Positions 52,376-60,504 of a stretch of 64,000 nt of DNA are shown piece after piece. Every line of letters begins with the position of its first letter. Position 1 is the first letter of the stretch. Under the pieces are notes generated by a model. That model saw only the letters and a list, made by a program, of their open reading frames with translations, was not told the origin of the DNA and searched no databases. Location of the stretch: positions 57,286-121,285 of the forward strand of contig NZ_JASJUU010000008.1 of NCBI RefSeq assembly GCF_030125375.1, read 5' to 3'. Made by a program: the position numbers and the translations under genes. The DNA is from Pseudoalteromonas umbrosa. Its GTDB lineage: Bacteria > Pseudomonadota > Gammaproteobacteria > Enterobacterales > Alteromonadaceae.

Positions 52376-53551
52376 ATGGCACCTAGAAAAAGACTTTTCA
52401 AAAATAGGGATTTACCTCCCTATTTATATTTTGACAAAAACGCAGGCTACACGCTAAAGCTTGTAAGTGGAAAGCGTCGAGTAATCAGTCAGAATCGAAC
52501 TGAGGCAATAATCATTGCGAATGAATACAATCGCATTAAGCGCTCTAATGAAGTACTAGACTCGCTACTAGCTGAAGAAAACTCGGGCACTCCATTTTCT
52601 GATCTCGTTGATAAGATAATCGAAAGGGTCACCAATGATAGGTCTCCAGGCGAAAGCTTAAAAGCTCAATGGAAAAATGACTCTTTAAGAGTTAAAGAGT
52701 TTTTTACTATGCCAGGTTCCGAAATCACCTTAACTGAAGTTACCGAGTACCTTGATAAGTACCACCCTAATGCGAGTAACAACGTTTTCAATAGAAAGTT
52801 GAGTTTTCTTGAGATGTTGTTTGATTACGCAAAAGATATTGGTGAAATGGAGAAGAACCCAGCCGCGTTAAAGATCAAAAAGCCAAAAGAAGAAAAAGTG
52901 AGAAAGCCTTTAGATATCGACGCATTCAATCGAATTCGAGCAGCTGCGCCACTATGGCTCAAGACTGCAATGGATCTAACTATGCAGACAACTCATGCAG
53001 TATTAGAAATCTCACGTATTAAATACAAACTCAAGAAAGCTGAGGCTGGCAAGTGCGGTTGTATTTGGTACGAAACCCCGCAAAAAGATGGCTCTGCAAC
53101 GATTTATGGTGAACTTGCTATTCACAGACAGAAAACCAAGAAAACTGAAGCGTCCCACGTAATAATCCCTATTAATGAGACTATCAAAGCAATCATTGAT
53201 ACAAGTAGAGATAGGATCGCATCACCCTATGTAGTCCATCGACTACCAAAAACGCGCTCTAACCCAGTCAGTAAAGAAGTCGATCATGTAACCCAAATAG
53301 TGAGCCGTAATATCAGTAAAGAGTTCTCCAAAGTAAGGGATGATTTGGGGTTATATAAAGAGCTGCAGTTTGAGGAGAGGCCAACTTACCATGAAATAAG
53401 AGGCCTATCTGCAAGAATTATTGAAGAGTTGGGCCATAACCCACAACACCGAATGGGACATGCTGACAGCAAGTCTACTAAAATCTATACAGAGCAAGGT
53501 AAGCCGATTGAGTGGGTCCAAGTTCCAAATGTTGTGGTTGCCACAAAGTAG
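52376..53551 (+). CDS. Tyrosine integrase of the prophage, with unusual first Arg position
   Basis: 391 residues. An arm-binding N-terminus (LPPYLYFDKNAGYTLKLVSGKRRVISQNRTEAIIIANEYNRI) and a SAM-like core-binding part precede the catalytic domain. Visible motifs are HEIRGLSARIIEELG (H-x-x-R), MGHADSKSTKIYTE with the second His and the Tyr nucleophile. The place of the first catalytic Arg (usually T-G-x-R) reads TTHAVLEISRI, so Ala stands there by direct alignment. Int recombines the 53-bp cores in tRNA-Pro. The gene lies at the attR end. Confidence 0.9.
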   Translation: MAPRKRLFKNRDLPPYLYFDKNAGYTLKLVSGKRRVISQNRTEAIIIANEYNRIKRSNEVLDSLLAEENSGTPFSDLVDKIIERVTNDRSPGESLKAQWKNDSLRVKEFFTMPGSEITLTEVTEYLDKYHPNASNNVFNRKLSFLEMLFDYAKDIGEMEKNPAALKIKKPKEEKVRKPLDIDAFNRIRAAAPLWLKTAMDLTMQTTHAVLEISRIKYKLKKAEAGKCGCIWYETPQKDGSATIYGELAIHRQKTKKTEASHVIIPINETIKAIIDTSRDRIASPYVVHRLPKTRSNPVSKEVDHVTQIVSRNISKEFSKVRDDLGLYKELQFEERPTYHEIRGLSARIIEELGHNPQHRMGHADSKSTKIYTEQGKPIEWVQVPNVVVATK

Positions 53552-53568
53552 CAACTACAATTCTTACT

Positions 53569-54723
53569 CTATTTCCTTTGAACTCGGTTCCATTCCTTTT
53601 TGAGCATTTCAGAAGTCAACTTTCGTAGTTCTACTAATTCTTGCTTGATCTCTTTCTGTTTATTTCGCAGAGCAGAAGAAAGAGATATATTAGTAAACAG
53701 CTCTTCCAAATTTGTAAGCGATTTATAGATAGGAAAGTCATTGCTTTTCTCATTTTCACTTACTATATCTTTACTATTGAGCATCATAATAAGTCTTTCT
53801 ATTTGGCCTATTATTTTTGATTCAAGCTCTTTAACTTTATAGTAAGGGTGTTCTTCATAAATCGCTTGCAATAACTTCAACTCCTCCAGCTTAACTAAAT
53901 ATAAATTGTGGTCTAAAGAACCATCTTTAATTTCCTGACTCAACAAGCTGAGCTTCCTTCTTATAATTCTATAGTCTTTCGTTTTAAACAAAGAAATTGC
54001 ATCTACATCAGAATATGAAAGTATTTGATAAGTATTTCCGATTAACTCACTAGTGAGCAATCTAAAATCATTTATCCAACCTTGACGAAACTCACTGATA
54101 GTTCGCTCATACTGTTGCTGAAAATTTTTATTACTAGCTGAAATTTGGTGGTCAAGCTCTTCCTTTCGCTTATTTCTTTCTTCAATAATCAAGTCGTTTT
54201 GCTTTTTTGTTTCTCTTTCTAAGGTTTCCTTATACTTCTCATTCTCATTAACTAAAATTTCATTTTGCTTGGCAGCCTCGTTATTTAGTGTTTTTCTAAC
54301 AACCCTATATGAAATATACGCAGACAAAGTTATAGCGAAAAAGTTAAACAGCACCGCAGGCCAATCAGTAGCTATACTATGAGCAATATCTACATCTTTA
54401 TTTTCTAAATCATTAAATGATGCTTTTTGGCTTTTAATGTAATTCGATATTTCTCGATTAGAGGATTCAATCCCTTTTAATGCTGATGTTGTTGTTTTGA
54501 CAATCTCACTAACATCTTCGGCAGCTTGAGAGTTTTGCTGCTCCATTTCCTCTAACTTTAGCTTTAATGCATCTAACTGCGCATTGAGACTGTTTATCTT
54601 TTTATCATATTCTAATTGAGGCTTTGAATTGTTTGGTTGGCTATCTTGTTTGACCTCTTGAGAAACTCCCATCACTGAGAAAAGTGCAAGACAAAACATA
54701 CACAGAATTATCATTTTCCTCAT
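53569..54723 (-). CDS. Membrane coiled-coil protein between int and attR (moron)
   Basis: 384 residues with a signal peptide (MRKMIILCMFCLALFSVMGVS) and, from about 40 to 110, coiled coil. A transmembrane helix lies near 124-144 (AVLFNFFAITLSAYISYRVV), and a long cytoplasmic helical part follows (NEKYKETLERETKKQNDLIIEERNKRKEELD). A short periplasmic coil and a large inner part suggest a sensor or exclusion protein. It is opposite to int and transcribed alone. A gene in the int-att gap commonly serves the lysogen. Family unknown. Confidence 0.65.
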   Translation of the reverse strand: MRKMIILCMFCLALFSVMGVSQEVKQDSQPNNSKPQLEYDKKINSLNAQLDALKLKLEEMEQQNSQAAEDVSEIVKTTTSALKGIESSNREISNYIKSQKASFNDLENKDVDIAHSIATDWPAVLFNFFAITLSAYISYRVVRKTLNNEAAKQNEILVNENEKYKETLERETKKQNDLIIEERNKRKEELDHQISASNKNFQQQYERTISEFRQGWINDFRLLTSELIGNTYQILSYSDVDAISLFKTKDYRIIRRKLSLLSQEIKDGSLDHNLYLVKLEELKLLQAIYEEHPYYKVKELESKIIGQIERLIMMLNSKDIVSENEKSNDFPIYKSLTNLEELFTNISLSSALRNKQKEIKQELVELRKLTSEMLKKEWNRVQRK

Positions 54724-54969
54724 TATTAAACATCCTTTCCATAATTTTTCACTAGCTATTGTTCACAGAGTTTACATTCTTTGGTATTAAAGATCATTAG
54801 TTGCTCTAACCCAAAAATCCGTCAATATCATTTGTAAAATAAGAGGTAACTATCTGATATTAAAAGGGTGAATTTATGAAAATCAATAAAAAATGACACA
54901 TAGCCAATCGACTTAATATATGAATAAACAATTGAAATATATACACTTTAATCATTCCTGACTATAATG

Positions 54970-55022
54970 ATGGGGTGTCAGGGGTCGCAGGTTCAAATCC
55001 TGCTATGCCGACCAGCTTTTCC
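54970..55022 (+). other. Attachment core, distal copy (attR; also likely attL of the next element)
   Basis: Exact 53-bp copy of 9733-9785, holding only the 3' part of the tRNA-Pro gene. The 246 bp between 54724 and 54969 hold no gene; they are very AT-rich and contain a TATAAT at 54963 next to the core. Confidence 0.93.
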
Positions 55023-55068
55023 CCTATCTTTCAATCTCTTAGAAAGATATTTAAAACCCTAAATTCTC

Positions 55069-55101
55069 TCTGGTGCAAAATAGTTGCAAAATAGTTGCAA
55101 A
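55069..55101 (+). repeat. Three phased repeats after attR, probable arm sites of a second integrase
   Basis: TGCAAA occurs at 55074, 55085 and 55096 (ATAGTTGCAAA twice in full, the first diverged), 11 bp apart, about 50 bp past the core. The geometry copies that of the ATTTGTATT repeats after attL, but the sequence differs. Confidence 0.6.
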
Positions 55102-55217
55102 ACCTCAGTTAAAAACTCCTAGCAAAACAAGCACTGAAACGAGTGTCACGAGCACTGATATTACAAGCAATAAGTAATGTATATTTACCACGCCTATATA
55201 TAGGTCTCTGAGAGTCA

Positions 55218-55528
55218 GGGGGGCCTTCGGAAAATGGTAACATTGGTAACCTCTTTCAAAAAAACTCCATAACATACTGATTTATATTGCTTTGTACGAA
55301 AGCAAAAAAGGTAACATATAGGGTAACTAAATAGTAACTATGTTACCTTTATAAATGGTGATATCTGCATTTTTAAAACCTTATATATTTCAAACACCTA
55401 ACCAAAAATTACCTTTTGAGTTACCAAATATTACCTTCTAATGGTAACCACTAGACTGCTTTTAAATCATAAACTTAGAACACCTAAAACTAGTGCATGA
55501 CCAATGTTACCTTTTTCCGAAGCCCCCC
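55218..55528. repeat. 311-bp non-coding element with terminal inverted repeats and GGTAAC motifs
   Basis: Ends GGGGGGCCTTCGGAAAATGG and its near-complement (about 29 bp, two to three differences) face each other. Inside and within the ends, GGTAAC or close variants occur about eleven times in both orientations (55236, 55245, 55310, 55322, 55333, 55342, 55408, 55420, 55430, 55443, 55506). The whole 55023-55807 interval has no gene. It may be a replication origin with iterons, a MITE-like unit, or a structured RNA locus. Confidence 0.65.
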
Positions 55529-55807
55529 TCCCAATCTCACAGTAAGACGGCGCATTCTTTGCTAATTTACAGCTGACTCTGTTTTTGCGTTTTTTTGCGT
55601 TACTAACTGCCACATAGTTTGTGGCCGCAGCACCAGTACTGGCGTATCGTTTGAGCTTTGCATGACTGCATTATTTTCAACGCATAAAGCGTGCAGGCGT
55701 GGCGTGGGTTTAACGGCGCGCGCTGGGTGAGAATTCAAGTTTTTTCTTGCACAGCTTCATTTGTGCTACCTTGTCTAATGTCGAAATAGAATTGTAAGGA
55801 AATCCGT

Positions 55808-56701
55808 ATGGCAGTCGTATTATTGGGTGCAGGAGCTAGTTTTGGTAGCGAAGAGGAGGCTATCTCAACCCCTCCTTTGGGGCCGAGTTTATTTAAGGAG
55901 TTAGTTAAAAAAGGTGGAGTTGCATCAGAATTATCCGAAGAACTGAAGCAAAAATTTGAAGATGATTTTGAAAAAGGAATGGAAGCATATTATGAAGGCA
56001 CAAATAAAAATATCATGACGTTTCAAAGAGAGTTAGCTGAATATTTAGCTTCTTTCAAACCATCAGATAATAATGTATACCTAGATTTGATAAGAGAGTT
56101 AGGGAACGAAAACGTAATATATAGTAGCTTAAACTATGACCTGCTTTTTGAATTGTCAGTATTTAAACTTGGGTATCACATAACCTATCACTCCAATTAT
56201 GCTCAAGACGATTTCTGTATACTGAAAATTCATGGCTCCAGCAATTTTTGGCCTAATATACCGGAAGTTCTAGCTAATGGATTTGAATATGAGGGGAATG
56301 GTATAGGTGATATCAACGCTGGTATAAAGCCTGTTTCTCAACCTGAGACTTTACATAAATGTGCAAATTGGGGAAGTGTAGCTCCAGCAATAGCCATGTT
56401 TGCTGTTGGCAAGGAAGTAAGAGTTTGTAATTCTTACGTTGAAGAACAGTATGCTATGTGGAAAGCTGAAGTAGAAAAATCGTCTCAAATTTTCATTGTA
56501 GGAGTACGTGTTCACGAAGTTGATGAACATATTTGGTCTTTGCTTGGCCGTATAGAAGGTGATGTCACATATTTTGGTTTTGAAAGTGACAAAGCTGCTT
56601 TTGATAGATGGAAAAGTACTCATCAAAAGAAAAATGCTGATTTTGTAAACAGCGATTTTAAAAATGCCGTTCCAATAATGAAGCAAAGAATACGTCAATA
56701 A
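55808..56701 (+). CDS. Stand-alone SIR2-like protein, candidate antiphage NADase
   Basis: 297 residues. Motifs of the SIR2-like fold are present: VVLLGAGASFGSEEE at the N-terminus (nucleotide-binding loop), VIYSSLNYDLLFELS near residue 105 (the N-Y-D motif), and FCILKIHGSSNFWPN near residue 140 (the catalytic His). The later part, SQIFIVGVRVHEVDEHIW and GDVTYFGFES, closes the Rossmann sheet. SIR2-like proteins in defence systems deplete NAD+ after phage sensing. No partner gene (argonaute, HerA or DSR-type sensor) lies next to it. The start follows AAGGAA. Confidence 0.75.
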   Translation: MAVVLLGAGASFGSEEEAISTPPLGPSLFKELVKKGGVASELSEELKQKFEDDFEKGMEAYYEGTNKNIMTFQRELAEYLASFKPSDNNVYLDLIRELGNENVIYSSLNYDLLFELSVFKLGYHITYHSNYAQDDFCILKIHGSSNFWPNIPEVLANGFEYEGNGIGDINAGIKPVSQPETLHKCANWGSVAPAIAMFAVGKEVRVCNSYVEEQYAMWKAEVEKSSQIFIVGVRVHEVDEHIWSLLGRIEGDVTYFGFESDKAAFDRWKSTHQKKNADFVNSDFKNAVPIMKQRIRQ

Positions 56702-56781
56702 TTACTTTTTTAAAAATGAAGTGCTATAAGCACATTAGCACTTCCATATTAGATGTTAATGTGTACTAGCTCAGACTTGAT

Positions 56782-56817
56782 CTGACAGTTACCCGTTTTT
56801 CAATCGGTGACTGTCAG
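56782..56817. terminator. Subterminal hairpin of the IS
   Basis: CTGACAGT and ACTGTCAG, with further near-pairing, enclose a T-rich loop right after the transposase stop codon. It can end the transposase transcript and shield against outside transcription. Confidence 0.6.
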
Positions 56818-56818
56818 C

Positions 56819-57859
56819 TTAGATTTGAGCTAAATTCTTTTCTGCCCAAATTCGTTTTCCATCTTCCAATGTTTCAAGTGGCGTTCTGCCGCAGCACATT
56901 TTTCCTTGATGGGTTCGGTCATTATTGTAATAAACCATCCATTCGTCCAGATCCTTTTGTAATTCTTCTAGGGAGCTATACAGCTTTTTACGGAACGTAA
57001 CCTGATAAAACTCATTTAGTATTGTCTTGTGGAACCGCTCACAGATACCGTTTGTCTGTGGTGACATGGCCTTGGTTTTTGTATGGTCAATATCGTTAAT
57101 AGCCAGATATAACTGGTAATCATGATGCTCGACTTTACCGCAATACTCAGTACCTCTGTCAGTGAGTATGCGCAGCATTGGCAACTCATGCTGTTCGAAG
57201 TAAGGCAGAACCTTATCATTGAGTATGTAGGCCGCTGTAATTGGCGTTTTGGTAGTATAGAGCTTAGCAAAAGCTATTTTGCTGTACGTATCTACGAATG
57301 TTTGCTGATAGATACGTCCAACACCTTTTAGGTTGCCAACGTAAAACGTATCTTGTGAGCCTAGGTAACCAGGGTGAGCCGTTTCGATTTCGCCACAAGC
57401 CTCATCATCATTTTTCTTTTTTTCAAGTGCAGCGATTTGGCTGTCTGTTAAGATAATACCTTCGTTAGTTACTTTGTCTTCCAATGCTTTCAGGCGCTTC
57501 TTAAAGTTCTCTAAATTATGACGTAACCATATCGATCGAACACCACTGCCTGATACAAATACACCTTGCTTTCTTAATTCATTGCTCGTTCTGTGTTGGC
57601 CGTGAGCTGGATAATCAACTGCATATTTTATGACAGCTTGTTCAGTTGCCTCATCGACTCTGTTTTTTATGTTTGGAGACCTACAACTTTTATCAACTAA
57701 CGCATCAAGCCCACCATCTTCGAGCAACTCTTGATATCGATAAAATGTATCTCTTGAAACGCCCATAACTTTACAGGCTTTAGAAACGTTACCTAATTCT
57801 TCAGCAAGATTAAGCAAACCAGTTTTGTGTTTAATGATTGGGTTGTTAGTATGTAACAT
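56819..57859 (-). CDS. IS481-family transposase
   Basis: The start is taken at ATG 57859 (MLHTNNPIIKH) after GGTGG; the frame extends 23 codons upstream. The product has 346 residues. An HTH (LAEELGNVSKACKVMGVSRDTFYRYQ) and a second one (EQAVIKYAVDYPAHGQHRTSNELRKQG) precede the rve core: the D in QTFVDTYSKIAFAKLY, the D in RILTDRGTEYCGK, and the E in SPQTNGICERFHKTILNEFY form the DDE triad. The end PLETLEDGKRIWAEKNLAQI is typical. It appears intact. Confidence 0.93.
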   Translation of the reverse strand: MLHTNNPIIKHKTGLLNLAEELGNVSKACKVMGVSRDTFYRYQELLEDGGLDALVDKSCRSPNIKNRVDEATEQAVIKYAVDYPAHGQHRTSNELRKQGVFVSGSGVRSIWLRHNLENFKKRLKALEDKVTNEGIILTDSQIAALEKKKNDDEACGEIETAHPGYLGSQDTFYVGNLKGVGRIYQQTFVDTYSKIAFAKLYTTKTPITAAYILNDKVLPYFEQHELPMLRILTDRGTEYCGKVEHHDYQLYLAINDIDHTKTKAMSPQTNGICERFHKTILNEFYQVTFRKKLYSSLEELQKDLDEWMVYYNNDRTHQGKMCCGRTPLETLEDGKRIWAEKNLAQI

Positions 57860-57966
57860 GAGAGTTACCACCTTTAGGTTGTTTTGATTAAAAGATTCGA
57901 CACCTTTATCAAAACGGGTAACTCTCAATTTTTCAAATCGAAATGTCAGATCAAGTCGAGACTAAT

Positions 57967-58974
57967 TCAACTAAAGACAGAGTTGCATATTTTCCTGTTT
58001 ATTTCTTTAAAACGAGTTTCTAGCACTGTGTCATCTTTAAAGTAAAAATTTTCAAATTTTGATAAATTCTTACGCTCTATATTGGTAGCTTTATTCTGCT
58101 CCGCAAATTTTATAAACCTATCTAACAATTCATATTCTGGTGATATATCTTCCCCGAATTTATTGTCTTCAAAGGATTTCACTGTATAAATAGGTTTCAT
58201 TTTTTCTTCAGGTACATCATCTAAGCATTCAGAAGAATCGACATCAAAGAGTCCACTGTAAAAGCGCTCCTCTTCCTTTTCTTTATCCTTAGCATTTGTT
58301 TTTGAGACTTTAATCATTTTAATACCACCACTCTCCTTTCCGATAGAATCGAACATCCTCTTCATCAGTATATTATCTGTAATAATCTGCCTATATAAGT
58401 CAGCTATATCACCTTTTACGGACGAGATTTCTGGTCCTACAATTATTTCTACTGATTCAAGTACACTCACGTTCTCAATGATTACTTGATATTCTTTAGA
58501 ACAATCTGTTTCGAAATTATCGAGAAATTGGTTGGGTAGATAATGTGTTGATGGGGGTAGGGAATCTTCGTCCATACCTAAACTCCGCCAATATGCCCTC
58601 TTTTTTTCATCCATATGAAGTGTGGTCAATTTTTCCGCATAAGCTTCATACATCCTTCTACTGATATCCTCAAAATTTGCAAGACTCTTTACTGCTGTTT
58701 TACATTCATCAACTAACTTTTCTTTAAAAACCGCATCTCTAGTAATGTGCGCGAATCTCAGTAAACCTAAGTTGGCTACAGCAATAAAAATTGTCAAAGT
58801 GGCAGTAATTACATCAGCAGCTGAGCTGAGCCCATTAGTACCTGTCGCTAATTCTATTAACGCAAATATAGCCAAAATTGTTGTCGCGAACAAAGCAACA
58901 GTTATTACACTCACAGCAACTTGGCTGTAATCACCGAAAATTTCATTGAAAAACTGCTTAATCACTAAATTCAC
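57967..58974 (-). CDS. Two-TM membrane protein of the second element
   Basis: 335 residues. Two N-terminal transmembrane helices (VAVSVITVALFATTILAIFALIEL; ADVITATLTIFIAVANLGLLRF) are followed by a large charged cytoplasmic part (KEKLVDECKTAVKSLANFEDISRRMYEAYAEKL; ERKNLSKFENFYFKDDT). It overlaps the terminase-like gene by 4 bp, so it belongs to that operon. I do not recognise the family. It may be a phage-exclusion or satellite accessory protein. Confidence 0.6.
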   Translation of the reverse strand: MNLVIKQFFNEIFGDYSQVAVSVITVALFATTILAIFALIELATGTNGLSSAADVITATLTIFIAVANLGLLRFAHITRDAVFKEKLVDECKTAVKSLANFEDISRRMYEAYAEKLTTLHMDEKKRAYWRSLGMDEDSLPPSTHYLPNQFLDNFETDCSKEYQVIIENVSVLESVEIIVGPEISSVKGDIADLYRQIITDNILMKRMFDSIGKESGGIKMIKVSKTNAKDKEKEEERFYSGLFDVDSSECLDDVPEEKMKPIYTVKSFEDNKFGEDISPEYELLDRFIKFAEQNKATNIERKNLSKFENFYFKDDTVLETRFKEINRKICNSVFS

Positions 58975-59465
58975 TCTCTTACATACTTGTGGGAATAGTC
59001 AGACAAAGCCTTTAAAGTTTCGTCTGCATCTTCATCTAAAATACGACACACTTCCTCTTGGTCCTGATGGGCAAGACTGCCTGAAAGTCTATTGGATTGA
59101 CCTATCAATTTTGCTCGAACAGCCTGAAGTGCATCAGCAACATTTCGCATAAGGTCATCAATGTTAGCGACTTGCTCTAAAGTCTTTGCCAACTCTAATT
59201 CAGCTAACAACGCTTGGGCTGACTCTTTTCTGGTTTTGGCTTCAATCATATTCATTGAACCTGCTTCCTGTTGGTTAACACCAAAGCGTTCTTTTGTTCG
59301 GTCGGCTTCAAATTCAACACGCCAATTAAAGCAAGCACGAGAATCATAAACGACTGAGCGTCCTTCTTTCCCTAAGTCAGACATACCTGCATCGCGCCAT
59401 TCACGAATTGTTTTAGGTGTGACACCAAACAAGTTGGCTAATTCAGCTTGGTTGACTTTATTCAT
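58971..59465 (-). CDS. Orphan Nu1-type terminase small subunit
   Basis: 164 residues. The Nu1 winged helix reads NKVNQAELANLFGVTPKTIREWRDAGMSDLGKEGRSVVYDSRACFNWRVEFE, followed by coiled coil and a helical large-subunit-binding region (RKESAQALLAELELAKTLEQVANIDDLMRNVADALQAVRAKLIGQSNRLSGSLAHQDQEEVCRILDEDADETLKAL). This is a full lambda Nu1-like protein, different from the prophage's DUF1441 one. No large terminase or other virion gene is near. Phage satellites use such orphan small subunits to redirect packaging of a helper. Confidence 0.82.
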   Translation of the reverse strand: MNKVNQAELANLFGVTPKTIREWRDAGMSDLGKEGRSVVYDSRACFNWRVEFEADRTKERFGVNQQEAGSMNMIEAKTRKESAQALLAELELAKTLEQVANIDDLMRNVADALQAVRAKLIGQSNRLSGSLAHQDQEEVCRILDEDADETLKALSDYSHKYVRE

Positions 59466-59685
59466 TGATCTTCCTTACGATTTCGTACGCTTTATAAAAC
59501 GCGCGTTTGCCTCGATGATAGTTTGACGACGTTAGACCTTCTATATTTTCGATCACGTCATCATCACTAAGACCTAGAACCAAGGACATTTTTAATCCTT
59601 GAATGACTGTGTTGCTTCTGATGTTTGTAAGTTCTATATAAAGGTCGAATTTATCTTGTTTTAATGAGCCAGGTTTAATGTCCAT
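59458..59685 (-). CDS. PapB/FocB-like small regulator, first gene of the TerS operon
   Basis: 75 residues. KFDLYIELTNIRSNTVIQGLKMSLVLGLSDDDVIENIEGLTSSNYHRGKRAFYKAYEIV has the layout of the PapB family of small DNA-binding regulators (Y-x-E-L-T-x-I, then a G-x-S HTH turn). It overlaps the terminase-like gene by 8 bp, so the two are coupled. It could control the long repeat-rich region just upstream. Confidence 0.55.
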   Translation of the reverse strand: MDIKPGSLKQDKFDLYIELTNIRSNTVIQGLKMSLVLGLSDDDVIENIEGLTSSNYHRGKRAFYKAYEIVRKINE

Positions 59686-60504
59686 ATCATTGATTAGAAT
59701 CAGTTTATTGATTCCAGCACAGTAGCATTGATTTGCTCAATTTTAAAGATATGGAACATTGATTTTTGAAATTTCTGAGTGACCTTTCTCCGCGAGTCTG
59801 CGCCCCGCTCCAAAAAGTCCTTATAAAAGAACCTACTAAGGGGTTGAATCATAAAAGTGATTCAGAGAAAGTCATTGATAAACAACATCTGGAATCAGTA
59901 AAGTGAATTAAAAATCAGTTAAACGATTTTAAAAAGATACTAACACCACTAAATCACTTTACTGATTTTTCAAATTTAACCAGCAAGACAACTTATCCAA
60001 ATTAAGTCACATGAGACAATTCAATTTTTTGATACTTGTCTTGTGAAAACCTCTTATATTTCAAATTACTAAATTACTTATAAGACATAAGACAATTATA
60101 TATAAATAAAAGTATATATAATTATATATAGTATATAGGTGATATGAGACCCCACACCCACCGCGCACCCCGCCCCCCGCACACACAGCTAACGAGGCTG
60201 GTCGACTTTTGCGACACACTTGACTTGTTATTCCTGTAGTTAATTGATTAATATGGACTTTTAGAAAGACAAATGTAGAAAACACATGAAAACTTGTTTG
60301 TCTAGACTTGTCTTAAAATTATAGTGCATTGATTAATAAGGAATTAATCGATTTTCAAGTTGTCTTGTACACTTATACTGGTTCAATACTGAATTGCAGA
60401 GTGCAACCGTGTTGTTATGCAGATTACTCTAGTATTATCTTAACTATGAATTTATTAATCACTAAACATCGTAGTATCATTTTTGTGCTCATAGGATGAA
60501 CTGA
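59686..60504. other. 819-bp repeat-rich intergenic region between divergent operons
   Basis: No gene is supported here. Two repeat families are seen. Near 59871-59967 the element AATCAGTAAAGTGA occurs as an inverted pair (59892-59908 and 59951-59967) with more AAGTGA copies. From about 59985 to 60370 AAGACAA/TTGTCTT or close variants occur about nine times in both directions. A sharp GC-rich block (60147-60205) lies between AT-rich parts. A replication origin or large operator region is likely. Confidence 0.5.

Larger units (their letters stand above)
9733..55022. mobile_element. Lambda-like siphovirus prophage, ~45 kb, integrated in tRNA-Pro(GGG)
   Basis: Bounded by exact 53-bp direct repeats. 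It carries a complete-looking set: integrase and excisionase-like gene, repressor, O-like replication gene, Rad52-like annealing protein, Q-like gene, lysis genes, and head and tail genes in lambda order. I see no frameshifted or interrupted phage gene and no IS inside it, so it may be inducible. Virion genes run leftward toward attL; int lies at the attR end. Confidence 0.95.
56774..57957 (-). mobile_element. IS481-family insertion sequence
   Basis: The element holds one DDE transposase and ends in 14-bp inverted repeats GACTTGATCTGACA (56774-56787 and 57944-57957), perhaps a few bases longer. ACTA occurs close outside both ends and could be the target duplication, but the distances differ by two bases. 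It lies just after the stop of the flanking membrane protein gene, so no gene is broken. Confidence 0.8.

Noticed and set aside
55535..55800. GC-rich stretch with GTTTAAC-like words that might be an integron attC site
   Set aside because: I could not find the paired core and inverse-core sites with a foldable imperfect repeat; the match is limited to one short word.
60061..60285. 74-residue leftward ORF in the repeat-rich gap
   Set aside because: Made of AT-rich repeat and the GC-rich block, without a ribosome site or plausible protein sequence.
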